NCBI GenBank assembly: GCA_021205205.1
Contig: JAJPXY010000136.1
Location: forward strand, 1-48,008
DNA length: 48,008 nucleotides
Source: Clostridiales bacterium
GTDB taxonomy: Bacteria > Bacillota > Clostridia > Oscillospirales > Oscillospiraceae
Direction of reading: 5' to 3'
Of the stretch, positions 1 to 8,922 are shown piece after piece. Below the pieces are notes generated by a model. That model was given only the letters and a program-made list of their open reading frames with translations. It did not search any database and was not told the DNA's origin. Position 1 is the first letter of the stretch. Each line of letters opens with the position of its first letter. Made by a program: the position numbers and the translations under genes.

Positions 1-1488
1 GACGCCCCGGAGGACGCACTGGCCGCTCTCGTCTCGGGGAACCCTGACCGGGGAGGAGGAGCGGGTCTCCACGCCGGTCAGCACCGCGTCCGGGTGGGCG
101 AAGCCCCGCACCTTCCGGTCCAGCAGGGGCAGTGCCCACCGCAGCGTCTCCAGGACGTAAGGGGGCAGGCAGCCGTACAGCGTGGTCCACTTCACGCCGG
201 GGCGGTAGGTGGGCGTCACGTCTCCGGCGGCGACGCTGGCCTGCCCGGCCAGGAAGTCCTCCACCCGCTGGGCGGGAGCCACGAAACCGCCGCCTCCCGC
301 CAGGAACGCCGCCAGCTCCCACTGCCGCTGGAACCGCACCCCGGCCAGAGGGTCCGCCCCGCCGAAGTCACTGGGGTTCACCCCCACCAGAAAGCCGCCG
401 TTGATGTTCGCCCCGTCCCTGGCCCGGAGGCTCATACCGTTGGTGACCAGCAGGCCCGGCTCCGAGGCCGAGGCCACCACCTGCCCGCCGGGGCAGACAC
501 AGAAGGAAAAGGCGCTGCGGCCGTTGGGCAGGCGGCAGCTGAGCCGGTAGTCGCTGGGGGGCAGTCTGTCCCACAGGTCGCCGTACTGGGCGCGGCTGAT
601 GGCCTCCTGCCGGTGCTCAATGCGCACGCCAATGGCGAAGGGCTTCTGCTCCAAGGGGATGCCCGCCTCCAGCAGCACCTGAAAGGTGTCCCGGGCGCTG
701 TGGCCGGGGGCCAAAATCAGCGTGTCGACGGGGAGGGTGTAGGTGTTCCCCTCGGCGCGCACCTGTACCCCGGTCAGGCGGCCACCCGCCTGCTCCAGCC
801 CCACCAGCTGGTGGCCGAAGCGCACGTCGCAGCCCAGCCGCACCAGCTCTTCCCGGATATTTTTCACCACCTGCCGCAGCATATCTGTACCTACATGGGG
901 CCGGAAGGAGTAGGCCACGTCCTCCGGCGCGCCCATGGCCACGAAGGTATCCAGCACCGTCTGGATGCGGGGGTCGTGGATGCCGGTGGTCAGCTTGCCG
1001 TCGGAGAAGGTGCCCGCGCCGCCCTCGCCGAACTGCACGTTGCTGTCCGGGTCCAGTTCGCCGGTGCGCCAGAACCGCTCCACCGCCGCCGTCCGCTGCT
1101 CCACAGGCGCGCCCCGCTCCAGCACCACGGAGGGGACTCCCGCCCGGGCCAGGTAAAGGGCGGCGAACAACCCCGCCGGCCCCATGCCCACCACCACCGG
1201 GGGCAGTCCTCCCTTGCGCTTGGGCGCGGGGAATTGGTACGCCTGCCGGGGCAGCTGACTGACCCGATTGTCCCGGACCCGACGCAGCACGGCGGCCTCG
1301 TCGTCCACCGCCGCGTTGACGGTCAGGACCATGTGGATGTCGTCCTTCCGCCGGGCGTCGATGGACTGCTTCACCAGCTCCAGCCGCCGGAGCTGATTGG
1401 GGGGCAGCCGCAGCAGCTTGGCGGCCTTGCGGTATAATTCTTCCTCCCGGTAATCCACCGGCAGGGAAAGGTTGTTGATTCGCAGCAT
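1..1488 (-). CDS. FAD-dependent dehydrogenase, COG2509-like (3' end cut by window edge)
   Basis: The minus-strand frame is open from an ATG at 1488 to the left edge, giving 496 codons without a stop, so the C-terminus is missing. After a short N-terminal domain of about 90 residues comes a dinucleotide-binding Rossmann motif (VVVGMGPAGLFAALYLARAG), the FAD site, followed by an NVQFGEGGAGTFSDGKL stretch and a conserved HVGTD segment. This is the pattern of the 'uncharacterised FAD-dependent dehydrogenase' family (COG2509), whose substrate is unknown. The start is supported by GGAAGG seven bases upstream. It is divergent from the next gene, with a candidate promoter at 1673-1701 and a heptad repeat in the leader. 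Family assignment is confident; biological role is not. Confidence 0.85.
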   Translation of the reverse strand, partial: MLRINNLSLPVDYREEELYRKAAKLLRLPPNQLRRLELVKQSIDARRKDDIHMVLTVNAAVDDEAAVLRRVRDNRVSQLPRQAYQFPAPKRKGGLPPVVVGMGPAGLFAALYLARAGVPSVVLERGAPVEQRTAAVERFWRTGELDPDSNVQFGEGGAGTFSDGKLTTGIHDPRIQTVLDTFVAMGAPEDVAYSFRPHVGTDMLRQVVKNIREELVRLGCDVRFGHQLVGLEQAGGRLTGVQVRAEGNTYTLPVDTLILAPGHSARDTFQVLLEAGIPLEQKPFAIGVRIEHRQEAISRAQYGDLWDRLPPSDYRLSCRLPNGRSAFSFCVCPGGQVVASASEPGLLVTNGMSLRARDGANINGGFLVGVNPSDFGGADPLAGVRFQRQWELAAFLAGGGGFVAPAQRVEDFLAGQASVAAGDVTPTYRPGVKWTTLYGCLPPYVLETLRWALPLLDRKVRGFAHPDAVLTGVETRSSSPVRVPRDESGQCVLRGV

Positions 1489-1635
1489 AGTTTTTCCTTC
1501 CAGATTGTATAGTAGCTATTGGCCTTGCATTTCGCCTCCCCTAAACGGGGAGACGGTCATACGCAGCATAGTGGAGGGTTTTTCGTCAGAATCAGTACGG
1601 CGCTCGGCAATCCCGCACTCAGCCCCGGTTTTCAT

Positions 1636-1667
1636 TGAATTGCACATTGCACATTGCTAATTGCTCA
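1636..1667. repeat. Heptad repeat (ACATTGC units)
   Basis: Tandem 7-base units ACATTGC, ACATTGC, TAATTGC, the reverse complement of the GCAATGT heptads found at six other places in the window. It sits between divergent genes. Confidence 0.7.
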
Positions 1668-1672
1668 CTATA

Positions 1673-1701
1673 AGTATACCATACTGAACTGACCCCGTCC
1701 A
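1673..1701 (-). promoter_or_regulatory. Candidate sigma-A promoter for the FAD dehydrogenase
   Basis: On the minus strand TGGACG and TATACT are separated by 17 bases and preceded by an extended -10 TG. It lies about 190 bases upstream of the ATG at 1488. A weaker + strand pair (TTGCAC at 1647-1652, 16 bases, TATAAG at 1669-1674) overlaps it and could serve the gene starting at 1732, making this a divergent promoter region. Confidence 0.45.
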
Positions 1702-1731
1702 GAGGGTGAAAACGTTCGTGAGAGGTGAACC

Positions 1732-2392
1732 ATGGTCGGTTATTTCGTCACCCAGGGCAGCCGCCCCCCGGTTTTTTCGGGAGGAGGTACTGGGCCTGCC
1801 CCTGCTCCGGGGCCAGCTGCCCCGGCGGGGCGACCCTGCCCGTTGGGAGCGGAAGGGCCTCAGATTCTTCCTGCGGGCGGGGGTGCATTGCCTGCTCAAC
1901 GGCCCGGAGAACGCCGCGCTGCCCCTGACCGAGACGGGGACGCTCTACCGCCGCAAGGCGGCGGACATCGCCCTGCTGGAGCTGGAGCGGCGGGGCGTGC
2001 CGCCCGAAACGGCGGTGGTGGGCCTCTGGGCCAGCCACGCCAGCCGGGAGCTGGAGGCCGCCTGCCGCGCCCTGGCGGGACAGGTGCGGGCGCTGGCTCT
2101 GGAGCTGCCGGAGCGGGAAACCATGTCCTGGGAGCTGCAACAGGACTGCGGCATCCCCGTGTTCCGGGGCGAGGGGGTCGTGACCCTCTGCTTCACCCCC
2201 GCCCCGCCTGGGGAGGGCCGCCTGCTGCTTGGGGAGCGGCGGCCCCAGGCGCCGGGCGTGACCTTCTCCGCGCCGGGGGTGGAACCGCCTCCCGGCTGCC
2301 AGGAGACGCCGCTGCTGGCCCTGCTGGGGGAGACGGGGCGGCTGGGCTGGGAGCAGATCCAGGTCCAAATTTCACAGGAGGAGCCGCCGTGA
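1732..2392 (+). CDS. Conserved-looking protein of unknown function, probable frameshift near its start
   Basis: No family recognised. The coding frame for most of the length ends with TGA at 2390-2392 and gives a soluble Leu/Arg/Glu-rich protein with no obvious motif or membrane segment. In that frame the only starts are a GTG at 1706 with a poor ribosome site, reading through SSPRAAAPRFF. In the next frame an ATG at 1732 follows AGAGGTG and begins MVGYFVTQGSRPPVF. Removing one base from the C6/T6 runs at 1764-1777 joins the two into a 219-residue protein (MVGYFVTQ...PPVFREEVLG), which I think is the true product. If the sequence is correct, the GTG form 1706-2392 (228 aa) is what is made. 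It sits just upstream of smc, which has its own promoter. Confidence 0.5.
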
Positions 2393-2427
2393 GCGGCACT
2401 TTTTTGGCGCGTCTCCCCTCTTTCCCG

Positions 2428-2456
2428 TTGCAATTTGGGCGGCGAACGGCTATAAT
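2428..2456 (+). promoter_or_regulatory. sigma-A promoter of smc
   Basis: TTGCAA at 2428-2433, exactly 17 bases, then a perfect TATAAT at 2451-2456. Transcription would start near 2463, about 45 bases before the smc start codon. The -35 lies just after the stop of the upstream gene. Confidence 0.75.
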
Positions 2457-2506
2457 TAACCTGTATTGTTGTGTAAGTACGAGAATATGAAGATAGAGGT
2501 GTCGCC

Positions 2507-5500
2507 TTGTACCTGAAAGCGCTGGAAATTCAGGGCTTTAAGTCCTTCCCCGACAAAACCGTGCTGACCTTTGGCGAAGCCATCACCGCCATCGTGGGCC
2601 CCAACGGCAGCGGAAAATCGAATATTGCGGACGCCATCCGCTGGGTGCTGGGGGAGCAGTCCACCCGCGCCCTCCGGGGCGGCAAGATGGAGGACGTGAT
2701 TTTTGGCGGCACCGCCCGGCGCAAGCAGCTGGGCTACGCGGAAGTCTCCCTGATTTTGGACAACTCCGACGGCAGCTTTCCCATGGAGGAGAGCGAGGTC
2801 ATGGTCACCCGCCGCTACTACCGCTCCGGCGAGGGGGAATACTTCCTGAACCGCAGCTCCTGCCGCCTGCGGGACGTGAACGACCTGTTCATGGACACGG
2901 GCATGGGCCGGGAGGGGTACTCCATCATCGGCCAGGGCAAAATCGACGAGATTTTGTCCACCCGCAGCGGCGAGCGCCGGGCCGTGTTTGAGGAGGCGGC
3001 GGGCATCTCCCGCTACCGCCACCGGAAGGAGGACGCCGAGCGCAAGCTGGAGCGCACCCAGGATAATTTGCTCCGCATCGGGGACAAAATCGCCGAGCTG
3101 GAATTGCAGCTGGAGCCGCTGGAACAGCAGGCGGAGAAGGCGAAGCAATATCTCGCCATCCGGGACCGGCTGAAGGGGCTGGAGATCTCCCTGTGGATGG
3201 ACAACCTGGACCAGCTGCGGCAGCAGAGCCGCAAGCTCCAGGCCGACTGCGAGGCCGCCGCCCGTCAGAGGGACGAGGCAGCCGCCGCGCAGGAAAAATT
3301 ATACGCCCGGGCGGAGGAGCTGGCCGCCCAAATGCGGCAGCAGGACGTGGAAGCCGACCGCATCCGCGGTCAAATTTCCGACCTGGAGAGCCAGTCCAAC
3401 AGCCAGGAGTCGGAGATCGCCGTCCTCAAGGCCCAGGTGCGCAGCAACGAGGAAAACGCCCAGCGGCTCCAGCTGGAGCTGGAACAGCACACGGACCGGG
3501 CCGGTTCCATCGCTGCCCAAATCCAGCAGCGGCAGCAGCGGCTGGACGAGATCGAGGCGCGGCAGCAGGAGGTCCGGGAGGCCCTGTCCCAGCGGGAGCA
3601 GGAGTCCGCCGCCAACCAGCGGCAGTCCAGCCAGCTGGCCGAGCAAATCTACCGCTTGCAGGAGCAGGAGGCCATCCAAAACGCCTCCGCCGCCGACGCC
3701 CGGGCGCTGCTCTCCGCTCTGGCCGCCTCTGAGCAGGAGTTATTAGACCGGGAGACCAGTTTGCAGGGGCAGATCCAGAAAAACGACGACCTGTTGAAAC
3801 AGACCCAACAGGAGGCGGACGAGCGCAAAAAGCGCCGGGCCGACCTGCGGGAACAGGCCGACGGGCTGGAAAACGTGCTGGGGGGCTATCAGCTGCGGCT
3901 CCGCAGCCGCCAGCAGCGGCTGAAAGGGGCCGAGGACCAGGTCAATCGCCTGACCGTGGAGGAGGGCGGCCTGCGCAATCGGGTCAACCTGCTCTCCGAG
4001 ATGGAGCGGATGTATGAGGGCTATTCCAAGGCGGTTAAGTCCGTCATGCAGGCGGTCCAGCGCCGCCAGCTGTCCGGGGTACACGGGCCGGTGGCCAGCT
4101 TGATTCAAGCCCCGGAGCAGTACACCGTGGCCATCGAAATCGCCCTGGGCGGCGCCATGCAGAACCTGGTGGTCTCCACCGAGGAGGACGGCAAGGCCGC
4201 CATTCAATACCTGAAACGCCGGGACGCGGGCCGGGCCACCTTCCTGCCCCTGACCGCCGTGCGGCCCAACGCCCTCCGGGACCAGGGCGTGGAGCGCTGC
4301 CCCGGCTTCGTGGGGGTGGCCAGTGAGCTGGTCACCTGCCAGGACACCTACCGGGACATCGCCGCCAACCTGCTGGGGCGGGTGGTGGTGGTGGAGGACA
4401 TGGACGCCGCCATCGCAATGGCCCGGCGGTACCGCTATCACTTCAAAATCGTCACCCTGGACGGCCAGGTCTTAAACCCCGGCGGCAGCATGACCGGCGG
4501 CAGCGTCAGCCGCAGCGCGGGCATCTTGTCCAGAGCCAGGGAATTGGAGCGGCTCCAGGCCCAGCAGACCCAGCTGCAAAGCAGCCTGGATAAGGCCCGG
4601 AAGGACCGGGACAACTGCCAGCGGGAGGTCAACAGCGCCAGCTATGAGCTGGAGGTGGCCCAGCGGCAGCAGCAAGACCTGGACGGACAAATCAGAAAAA
4701 TCGAAACCGAAATCCTGCAGAGCGACCTGCGCCTCTCCACCCTCCGGGACAACCGCCAGCGGTGGAAGGGGGAGCTGGACACCATCGCCCAGCGCACCGC
4801 CCAAATCGAGGCCGACACCAACGAGGCCCAGAGCCGCATCGCCCAGCTGGAGGGCGAAGCCGCCGCTCTCCGCGCCCAGAGCGAGTCCAGGGAAAAGGGC
4901 CGGGAGGAGTATCGGAAGAAATCGGAGGAACTGGCCCAGGCCACCGCCGCCCTCCATGTGGAGGAGGCCGCCCTGGAGGGCGAGTCCGCCGCCGCCAAAA
5001 AGGCGCTGGAGGAATTGCAAACGCTGGAGCGGGACATCACCGGCGACCGGGACAGCCGTCTGCGGCAAATCGCCGACTGCGAGAGCCGGGGGACCCAACT
5101 GCTAGAGCGCATCGGCCAGCGGGAGGAGCAGCTCTCCGCCCTCCAGAGCCGGAAAACCGCCCTGAACGAACAGTTGACCCAGATGACCGCCAACCGCCTG
5201 ACCCAGGAGAAGCAGCGGGTGGAGGCCGACAAGGCCGCCCGGGACAAAAACGCCGAGCTGCTGAACATGGAACGGGAGTGCGCCGCCCTGGAGCAGAAGC
5301 ACAGCGGCGCGGCCATGGAGGAAAAACAGCTGCTGGACAAGCTGTGGGAAAATTACGAGCTGACCTACGACAGCGCCCAGTCCCAGCGGCAGGAACTGGA
5401 GTCCCCCGCCAAGGCCGCCCGGCAAATCGCCGAGGGCAAGCGGCAAATCAGCGCCCTGGGCGCGGTGAACGTGGGGGCCATTGAGGAATACCGCCGCATC

Positions 5501-6073
5501 CGGGAGCGGTACGACTACCTGACCGGCCAGCGGGACGACGTGGAGCAGTCCAAGGCCGAGCTGGAAACCATCATCGGGGACATCACCGGGGAGATGGCCA
5601 GCATCTTCCGGACCCAGTTCGACCGCATCAATGAGGCGTTCACCCAGACCTTCCAGGAGCTGTTCGGCGGCGGCACCGCCCGCCTGGAGCTGGAGGACCC
5701 GGCGGACATCCTCAACTGCGGCATCGAGATCAAGGCCCAGCCCCCGGGCAAGGCCCTGAAAACCCTGACCCTGCTCTCCGGCGGGGAGCGGGCGTTCGTG
5801 GCCATCGCCCTGTACTTCGCCTTTTTGAAGGTGCGGCCCGCCCCCTTCGTGGTCATGGACGAAATCGAGGCCGCGCTGGACGACAACAACGTGGTGCGCT
5901 TCGCCCACTATATGCGGGGCATGAGCGACAAGACCCAGTTCATCGTCATCACCCACCGCCGCGGCACCATGGAGGAGGCCGACATCCTCTATGGCGTGAC
6001 CATGCAGGAGCGGGGAGTGTCGAGAATGTTGTCGCTGGATTTGAACGAGGCGGAAAAGGCGATTGGCAACTAG
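2507..6073 (+). CDS. smc: Chromosome segregation protein SMC
   Basis: A 1188-residue SMC ATPase, the core of the bacterial condensin that compacts and helps segregate the chromosome with ScpA and ScpB. Visible parts in order: N-terminal head with Walker A (GPNGSGKSN, about residue 32), long Gln/Glu/Arg-rich coiled coil, hinge around residues 520-640 (GGAMQNLVVSTEEDGKAAI), second coiled coil, and C-terminal head with ABC signature LLSGGERA (about 1090) and Walker B VVMDEIEAALDD. Length matches the family. The start is TTG at 2507, chosen because AGAGGTG lies five bases upstream and the N-terminus MYLKALEIQGFKSF matches SMC proteins. scpA and scpB are not in the window; ftsY follows after the small insert at 6.2-6.5 kb, an smc-ftsY order common in Firmicutes. 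Confidence 0.98.
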   Translation: MYLKALEIQGFKSFPDKTVLTFGEAITAIVGPNGSGKSNIADAIRWVLGEQSTRALRGGKMEDVIFGGTARRKQLGYAEVSLILDNSDGSFPMEESEVMVTRRYYRSGEGEYFLNRSSCRLRDVNDLFMDTGMGREGYSIIGQGKIDEILSTRSGERRAVFEEAAGISRYRHRKEDAERKLERTQDNLLRIGDKIAELELQLEPLEQQAEKAKQYLAIRDRLKGLEISLWMDNLDQLRQQSRKLQADCEAAARQRDEAAAAQEKLYARAEELAAQMRQQDVEADRIRGQISDLESQSNSQESEIAVLKAQVRSNEENAQRLQLELEQHTDRAGSIAAQIQQRQQRLDEIEARQQEVREALSQREQESAANQRQSSQLAEQIYRLQEQEAIQNASAADARALLSALAASEQELLDRETSLQGQIQKNDDLLKQTQQEADERKKRRADLREQADGLENVLGGYQLRLRSRQQRLKGAEDQVNRLTVEEGGLRNRVNLLSEMERMYEGYSKAVKSVMQAVQRRQLSGVHGPVASLIQAPEQYTVAIEIALGGAMQNLVVSTEEDGKAAIQYLKRRDAGRATFLPLTAVRPNALRDQGVERCPGFVGVASELVTCQDTYRDIAANLLGRVVVVEDMDAAIAMARRYRYHFKIVTLDGQVLNPGGSMTGGSVSRSAGILSRARELERLQAQQTQLQSSLDKARKDRDNCQREVNSASYELEVAQRQQQDLDGQIRKIETEILQSDLRLSTLRDNRQRWKGELDTIAQRTAQIEADTNEAQSRIAQLEGEAAALRAQSESREKGREEYRKKSEELAQATAALHVEEAALEGESAAAKKALEELQTLERDITGDRDSRLRQIADCESRGTQLLERIGQREEQLSALQSRKTALNEQLTQMTANRLTQEKQRVEADKAARDKNAELLNMERECAALEQKHSGAAMEEKQLLDKLWENYELTYDSAQSQRQELESPAKAARQIAEGKRQISALGAVNVGAIEEYRRIRERYDYLTGQRDDVEQSKAELETIIGDITGEMASIFRTQFDRINEAFTQTFQELFGGGTARLELEDPADILNCGIEIKAQPPGKALKTLTLLSGGERAFVAIALYFAFLKVRPAPFVVMDEIEAALDDNNVVRFAHYMRGMSDKTQFIVITHRRGTMEEADILYGVTMQERGVSRMLSLDLNEAEKAIGN

Positions 6074-6119
6074 TAATTTGCAATGTGCAATGTGCAATTA
6101 GCTGTTAGCCGATGGCTAG
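6073..6119. repeat. Heptad repeat (GCAATGT / GCTGTTA units)
   Basis: Directly after the smc stop. In strict 7-base phase: GCAATGT, GCAATGT, GCAATTA, GCTGTTA, GCCGATG, GCTAGTG. It links the GCAAT-type heptads to the GCTAAC-type heptads seen at 28.1 and 31.2 kb. Confidence 0.75.
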
Positions 6120-6120
6120 T

Positions 6121-6190
6121 GTGTAGGGGCGGCCCGTGGCCGCCCTGGGTAAGCAGGTTGTTTTCCGGGCGGCCAAAGGCCGCTCTCAAT
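6121..6190. repeat. GTAGGGGCGGCC palindromic repeat, copy 1
   Basis: Starts GTGTAGGGGCGGCCCGTGG and continues with GCCGCCCTGGGTAAGCAG, then a degraded right arm GGGCGGCCAAAGGCCGCTC. Copies occur at 10.74, 24.52, 29.58 and 46.67 kb, with partial ones at 6.58 and 47.9 kb. Always intergenic; the arms can pair into a GC-rich hairpin. Confidence 0.8.
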
Positions 6191-6234
6191 GAGAGAATAA
6201 GCTACCTTCATTTGATAAAGGAGACTGAGAATCC

Positions 6235-6522
6235 ATGAAAAAGTATAAATTGTTGGGTGCTGATGGGGAAATATACCTTTCTGAAACACCGGGAGAGCTT
6301 GGCGGAAATGGGAAACTGAAAATTTATGGTCGGCTGGATTGCCCTTCTGCCCTGTCTACCATCAAAAGATTTCCCGGCAGCTATGAGAAGTGCCGTGTTT
6401 TCTTTGCGGATGAGAAAACAGCTCTTGCAGCCGGGTATCGTCCGTGCGGGAACTGCCTTCGGGCGAAGTATAAAGAGTACATGGAGGACCCTCAGAAATA
6501 CCGGGAGAAATTCGGGTTGTAA
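6235..6522 (+). CDS. Small Ada-like zinc-binding domain protein
   Basis: A 95-residue protein made of one Ada-type metal-binding fold: a DCPSA segment (about residue 36), KCRVFFADEKTALAAGYRPCGNC near the middle, and a charged tail. The AGYRPCGNC part matches the second Cys pair of Ada-type zinc domains; the usual first CxxxC is reduced to one Cys, so it is unlikely to act as the Ada methyl acceptor (inference). Standalone domains of this type are common and mostly uncharacterised. Start: ATG with GGAG ten bases upstream. It has clearly lower GC than its neighbours and is bracketed by GTAGGGGCGGCC repeats, suggesting later insertion between smc and ftsY. Confidence 0.75.
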   Translation: MKKYKLLGADGEIYLSETPGELGGNGKLKIYGRLDCPSALSTIKRFPGSYEKCRVFFADEKTALAAGYRPCGNCLRAKYKEYMEDPQKYREKFGL

Positions 6523-6582
6523 TTATTTACTAGTGGCTTCTATATTTGCCGTGACGAATAATATAGTATTGGATGGCATCAT

Positions 6583-6613
6583 CCGGGCGGCCAAGGGCCG
6601 CCCCTACAGGAGA
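6583..6613. repeat. GTAGGGGCGGCC palindromic repeat, half copy
   Basis: Only the right arm is present (CCGGGCGGCCAAGGGCCGC then CCCTACAGGAG). With the copy at 6121-6190 it flanks the AT-richer gene. The rest of 6523-6684 shows no gene. Confidence 0.65.
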
Positions 6614-6684
6614 GGAAAGAACAGGAAGCAACCCATTTACATGGGACACAATCGAAACGAGAGAACAAAACGGAGGCGACAACC

Positions 6685-7551
6685 ATGGGATTTTTCGATA
6701 AAATCAAGAAAATCGGCATTTTCAGCGGATTCAGCCAGCTGACCGACGACTTCTACGACGAGCTGGAGGAGAGCCTGATCCTGGCCGACATGGGCATGGA
6801 CACCACCATGAAGGCGGTGGACGAGCTGAAAAAGCGGGTGAAGGAGCAGAAGGTCAAGGAGGTGGCCCAGGCCAGGGAGATCATGAAGGACGTTCTGGTG
6901 GAAATGCTGGACCAGGGCACCACCCGGCTGCGCATTTACACCCGGCCCTCCATCGTGCTGTTCATCGGGGTCAACGGCGTGGGCAAGACCACCACCATCG
7001 GCAAAATCGGCGCCAGCCTCAAGGCCGAGGGCAAGACCGTCCTCTTCGCGGCGGCGGACACCTTCCGGGCGGCGGCCTCCGAGCAGCTGACCATCTGGGC
7101 GGACCGCTGCGGCGTCCCCATCGTCAAGCAGGGGGAGGGGGCGGACCCCGCCGCCGTGGTGTTCGACTCCATCAACGCCGCCCGGGCCAGAAAAATCAAC
7201 ATCGTGCTGGTGGACACCGCCGGGCGGCTCCACAACAAGCAGAACCTGATGAACGAGCTGAACAAAATCAGCCGGGTCATCCAGCGGGAGTGCCCCTACG
7301 CCTGCAAGGAGGTACTGCTGGTGCTGGACGCCACCACCGGCCAGAACGGGCTGACCCAGGCCAAGCAGTTCAAGGAGACCTGCGGCGTGACGGGCATTGT
7401 GCTGACCAAGCTGGACGGCACCGCCAAGGGCGGCATCGCCGTGGCCATCGCCCAGGAGCTAAAGGTGCCGGTGAAGTTCGCCGGGGTGGGCGAGGGCATC
7501 GACGACTTGAAGCCCTTCGATGCAAGAGAGTTTGTGGACGCGCTCATCTAA
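6685..7551 (+). CDS. ftsY: Signal recognition particle receptor FtsY
   Basis: SRP receptor GTPase that docks ribosome-SRP complexes at the membrane for co-translational insertion. The 288-residue protein has the NG domain only: a four-helix N domain (LTDDFYDELEESLILADMG), then G1 GVNGVGKTTT near residue 97, the DTFRAAA motif, DTAGR (G3) and TKLDGTAKGG (G4), ending GEGIDDLKPFDAREFV. The acidic A domain of enterobacterial FtsY is absent, as in many Firmicutes. The ATG follows GGAGG eight bases upstream. Confidence 0.97.
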   Translation: MGFFDKIKKIGIFSGFSQLTDDFYDELEESLILADMGMDTTMKAVDELKKRVKEQKVKEVAQAREIMKDVLVEMLDQGTTRLRIYTRPSIVLFIGVNGVGKTTTIGKIGASLKAEGKTVLFAAADTFRAAASEQLTIWADRCGVPIVKQGEGADPAAVVFDSINAARARKINIVLVDTAGRLHNKQNLMNELNKISRVIQRECPYACKEVLLVLDATTGQNGLTQAKQFKETCGVTGIVLTKLDGTAKGGIAVAIAQELKVPVKFAGVGEGIDDLKPFDAREFVDALI

Positions 7552-7588
7552 AATTAGCAATTAGCAATGTGCAATTCGCCGTTAGAAA
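7552..7588. repeat. Heptad repeat between ftsY and rph
   Basis: Units GCAATTA, GCAATGT, GCAATTC, GCCGTTA in 7-base phase fill almost the whole 49-base gap between ftsY and rph. Confidence 0.7.
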
Positions 7589-7600
7589 GGAAATGAGCCA

Positions 7601-8317
7601 ATGAACAGACGGGATGGACGGGCGGCAGACGCGCTGCGACCGGTGGAGATCACCCCCAACGTCAACGCCTTTGCGGAGGGGAGCTGTCTCATCCGCTGCG
7701 GCGAGACCATCGTGTATATCACCGCCTCGGTGGAGGACCGCACGCCGCCCCACGTGGCGGAGGGCCATGGCTGGCTGACGGCGGAGTACTCCATGCTGCC
7801 CCGGGCCAACCGCACCCGCAGCCGCCGGGACGTGAGCAAATTGAAGCTGAACGGACGCAGCGCGGAAATTCAGCGGCTCATTGGCCGCAGCCTCCGGGCG
7901 GCGGTGGATTTGAGCAAGCTGGGGGAGCGCACCATCACCATCGACTGTGACGTGTTGCAAGGGGACGGCGGCACCCGCACCGCCTCCATCACCGGCGGCT
8001 TCGTGGCCCTGGCCCTGGCCTGCCGGAGGCTTCTGGCGGAGGGGAAAATTGCGGAAAACCCCATCCTCTCCAACGTGGCGGCCATCTCCGCGGGCATTGT
8101 GAACGACGTGCCCCTGCTGGACTTGCAGTATTACGAGGACTCCGGCGCGCAGGTGGATTTGAACTGTGTGATGAACGCCAAAGGGGAGCTGATCGAGATT
8201 CAGGGCACCGGCGAGGGCCGGGCCTTCACCCTGGCAGAGCAGCAGGAGCTAGTGGCCCTCTGCCAGAAGGGGATCAACGAACTCATCGAATTACAGAATC
8301 AGGTTTTGGGGGGATAA
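7601..8317 (+). CDS. rph: Ribonuclease PH
   Basis: Phosphorolytic 3'-5' exoribonuclease that trims tRNA 3' ends. The 238 residues match the family length. Visible markers: N-terminal GRAADALRPVEITPNVNAFAEG, SVEDRTPPHV, the Arg-rich NRTRSRRDVSKLKLNGRSAE segment, CDVLQGDGGTRTASITG and the C-terminal EIQGTGEGRAF. Start supported by AAAGGAAA ahead of the ATG. First gene of a tight run: rdgB follows four bases after the stop. Confidence 0.97.
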   Translation: MNRRDGRAADALRPVEITPNVNAFAEGSCLIRCGETIVYITASVEDRTPPHVAEGHGWLTAEYSMLPRANRTRSRRDVSKLKLNGRSAEIQRLIGRSLRAAVDLSKLGERTITIDCDVLQGDGGTRTASITGGFVALALACRRLLAEGKIAENPILSNVAAISAGIVNDVPLLDLQYYEDSGAQVDLNCVMNAKGELIEIQGTGEGRAFTLAEQQELVALCQKGINELIELQNQVLGG

Positions 8318-8321
8318 CGGC

Positions 8322-8918
8322 ATGAAATTCGTCTTAGCGAGTCATAATCAAAACAAATTGAAGGAGCTGCGGGAGATCCTGGGCGCGCTGGGGATTGAAA
8401 TTGTCCTCCAGTCCGAGCTGGGGCTGGACCTGGAGCCGGAGGAGACCGGCGAGACCTTCGAGGAAAACTCCCTCATTAAGGCAAAGGCCGTTATGGAGGC
8501 CAGCGGCCTCCCTGCCATCGCCGACGACTCCGGCCTCTGCGTGGACAAGCTGGGAGGCGGCCCGGGGGTCTACTCCGCCCGGTACGGCGGCCCCGAGCTG
8601 ACCGACCCCCAGCGGTGTCAGCTGATTTTGCAGACCATGCAGGGCCAGTTCCCCCGGACGTGCAAGTTCGTCTGCGTCGTCACCTGCTGCTTCCCCGATG
8701 GGAAGGTGCTGACGGCCCGAGGGGAGTGCCCGGGGACGGTGGCCTTCACCCCCATGGGAAGCGACGGCTTCGGCTACGACCCCATCTTCTTTGTCCCCAA
8801 ACTGAAAAAGACCTTCGCCCAGCTGAGCGCGGAGGAGAAAAACGCCGTCTCCCACCGGGGCAACGCTCTGCGGGCCTTCGCCGGGGAGCTGGAGGCGTAT
8901 TTGAAGGAGAACATGTAA
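8322..8918 (+). CDS. rdgB: RdgB/HAM1 dITP/XTP pyrophosphatase
   Basis: Non-canonical purine NTP pyrophosphatase that removes dITP, ITP and XTP from the nucleotide pool. The 198-residue protein shows the family motifs: N-terminal LASHNQNKLKELREIL, the ETGETFEENSLIKAKA segment, ADDSGLCVDKLGGGPGVYSAR, and GFGYDPIFF near the C-terminus. Pairing with rph is a widespread gene neighbourhood. Confidence 0.97.
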   Translation: MKFVLASHNQNKLKELREILGALGIEIVLQSELGLDLEPEETGETFEENSLIKAKAVMEASGLPAIADDSGLCVDKLGGGPGVYSARYGGPELTDPQRCQLILQTMQGQFPRTCKFVCVVTCCFPDGKVLTARGECPGTVAFTPMGSDGFGYDPIFFVPKLKKTFAQLSAEEKNAVSHRGNALRAFAGELEAYLKENM

Positions 8919-8922
8919 CTTT

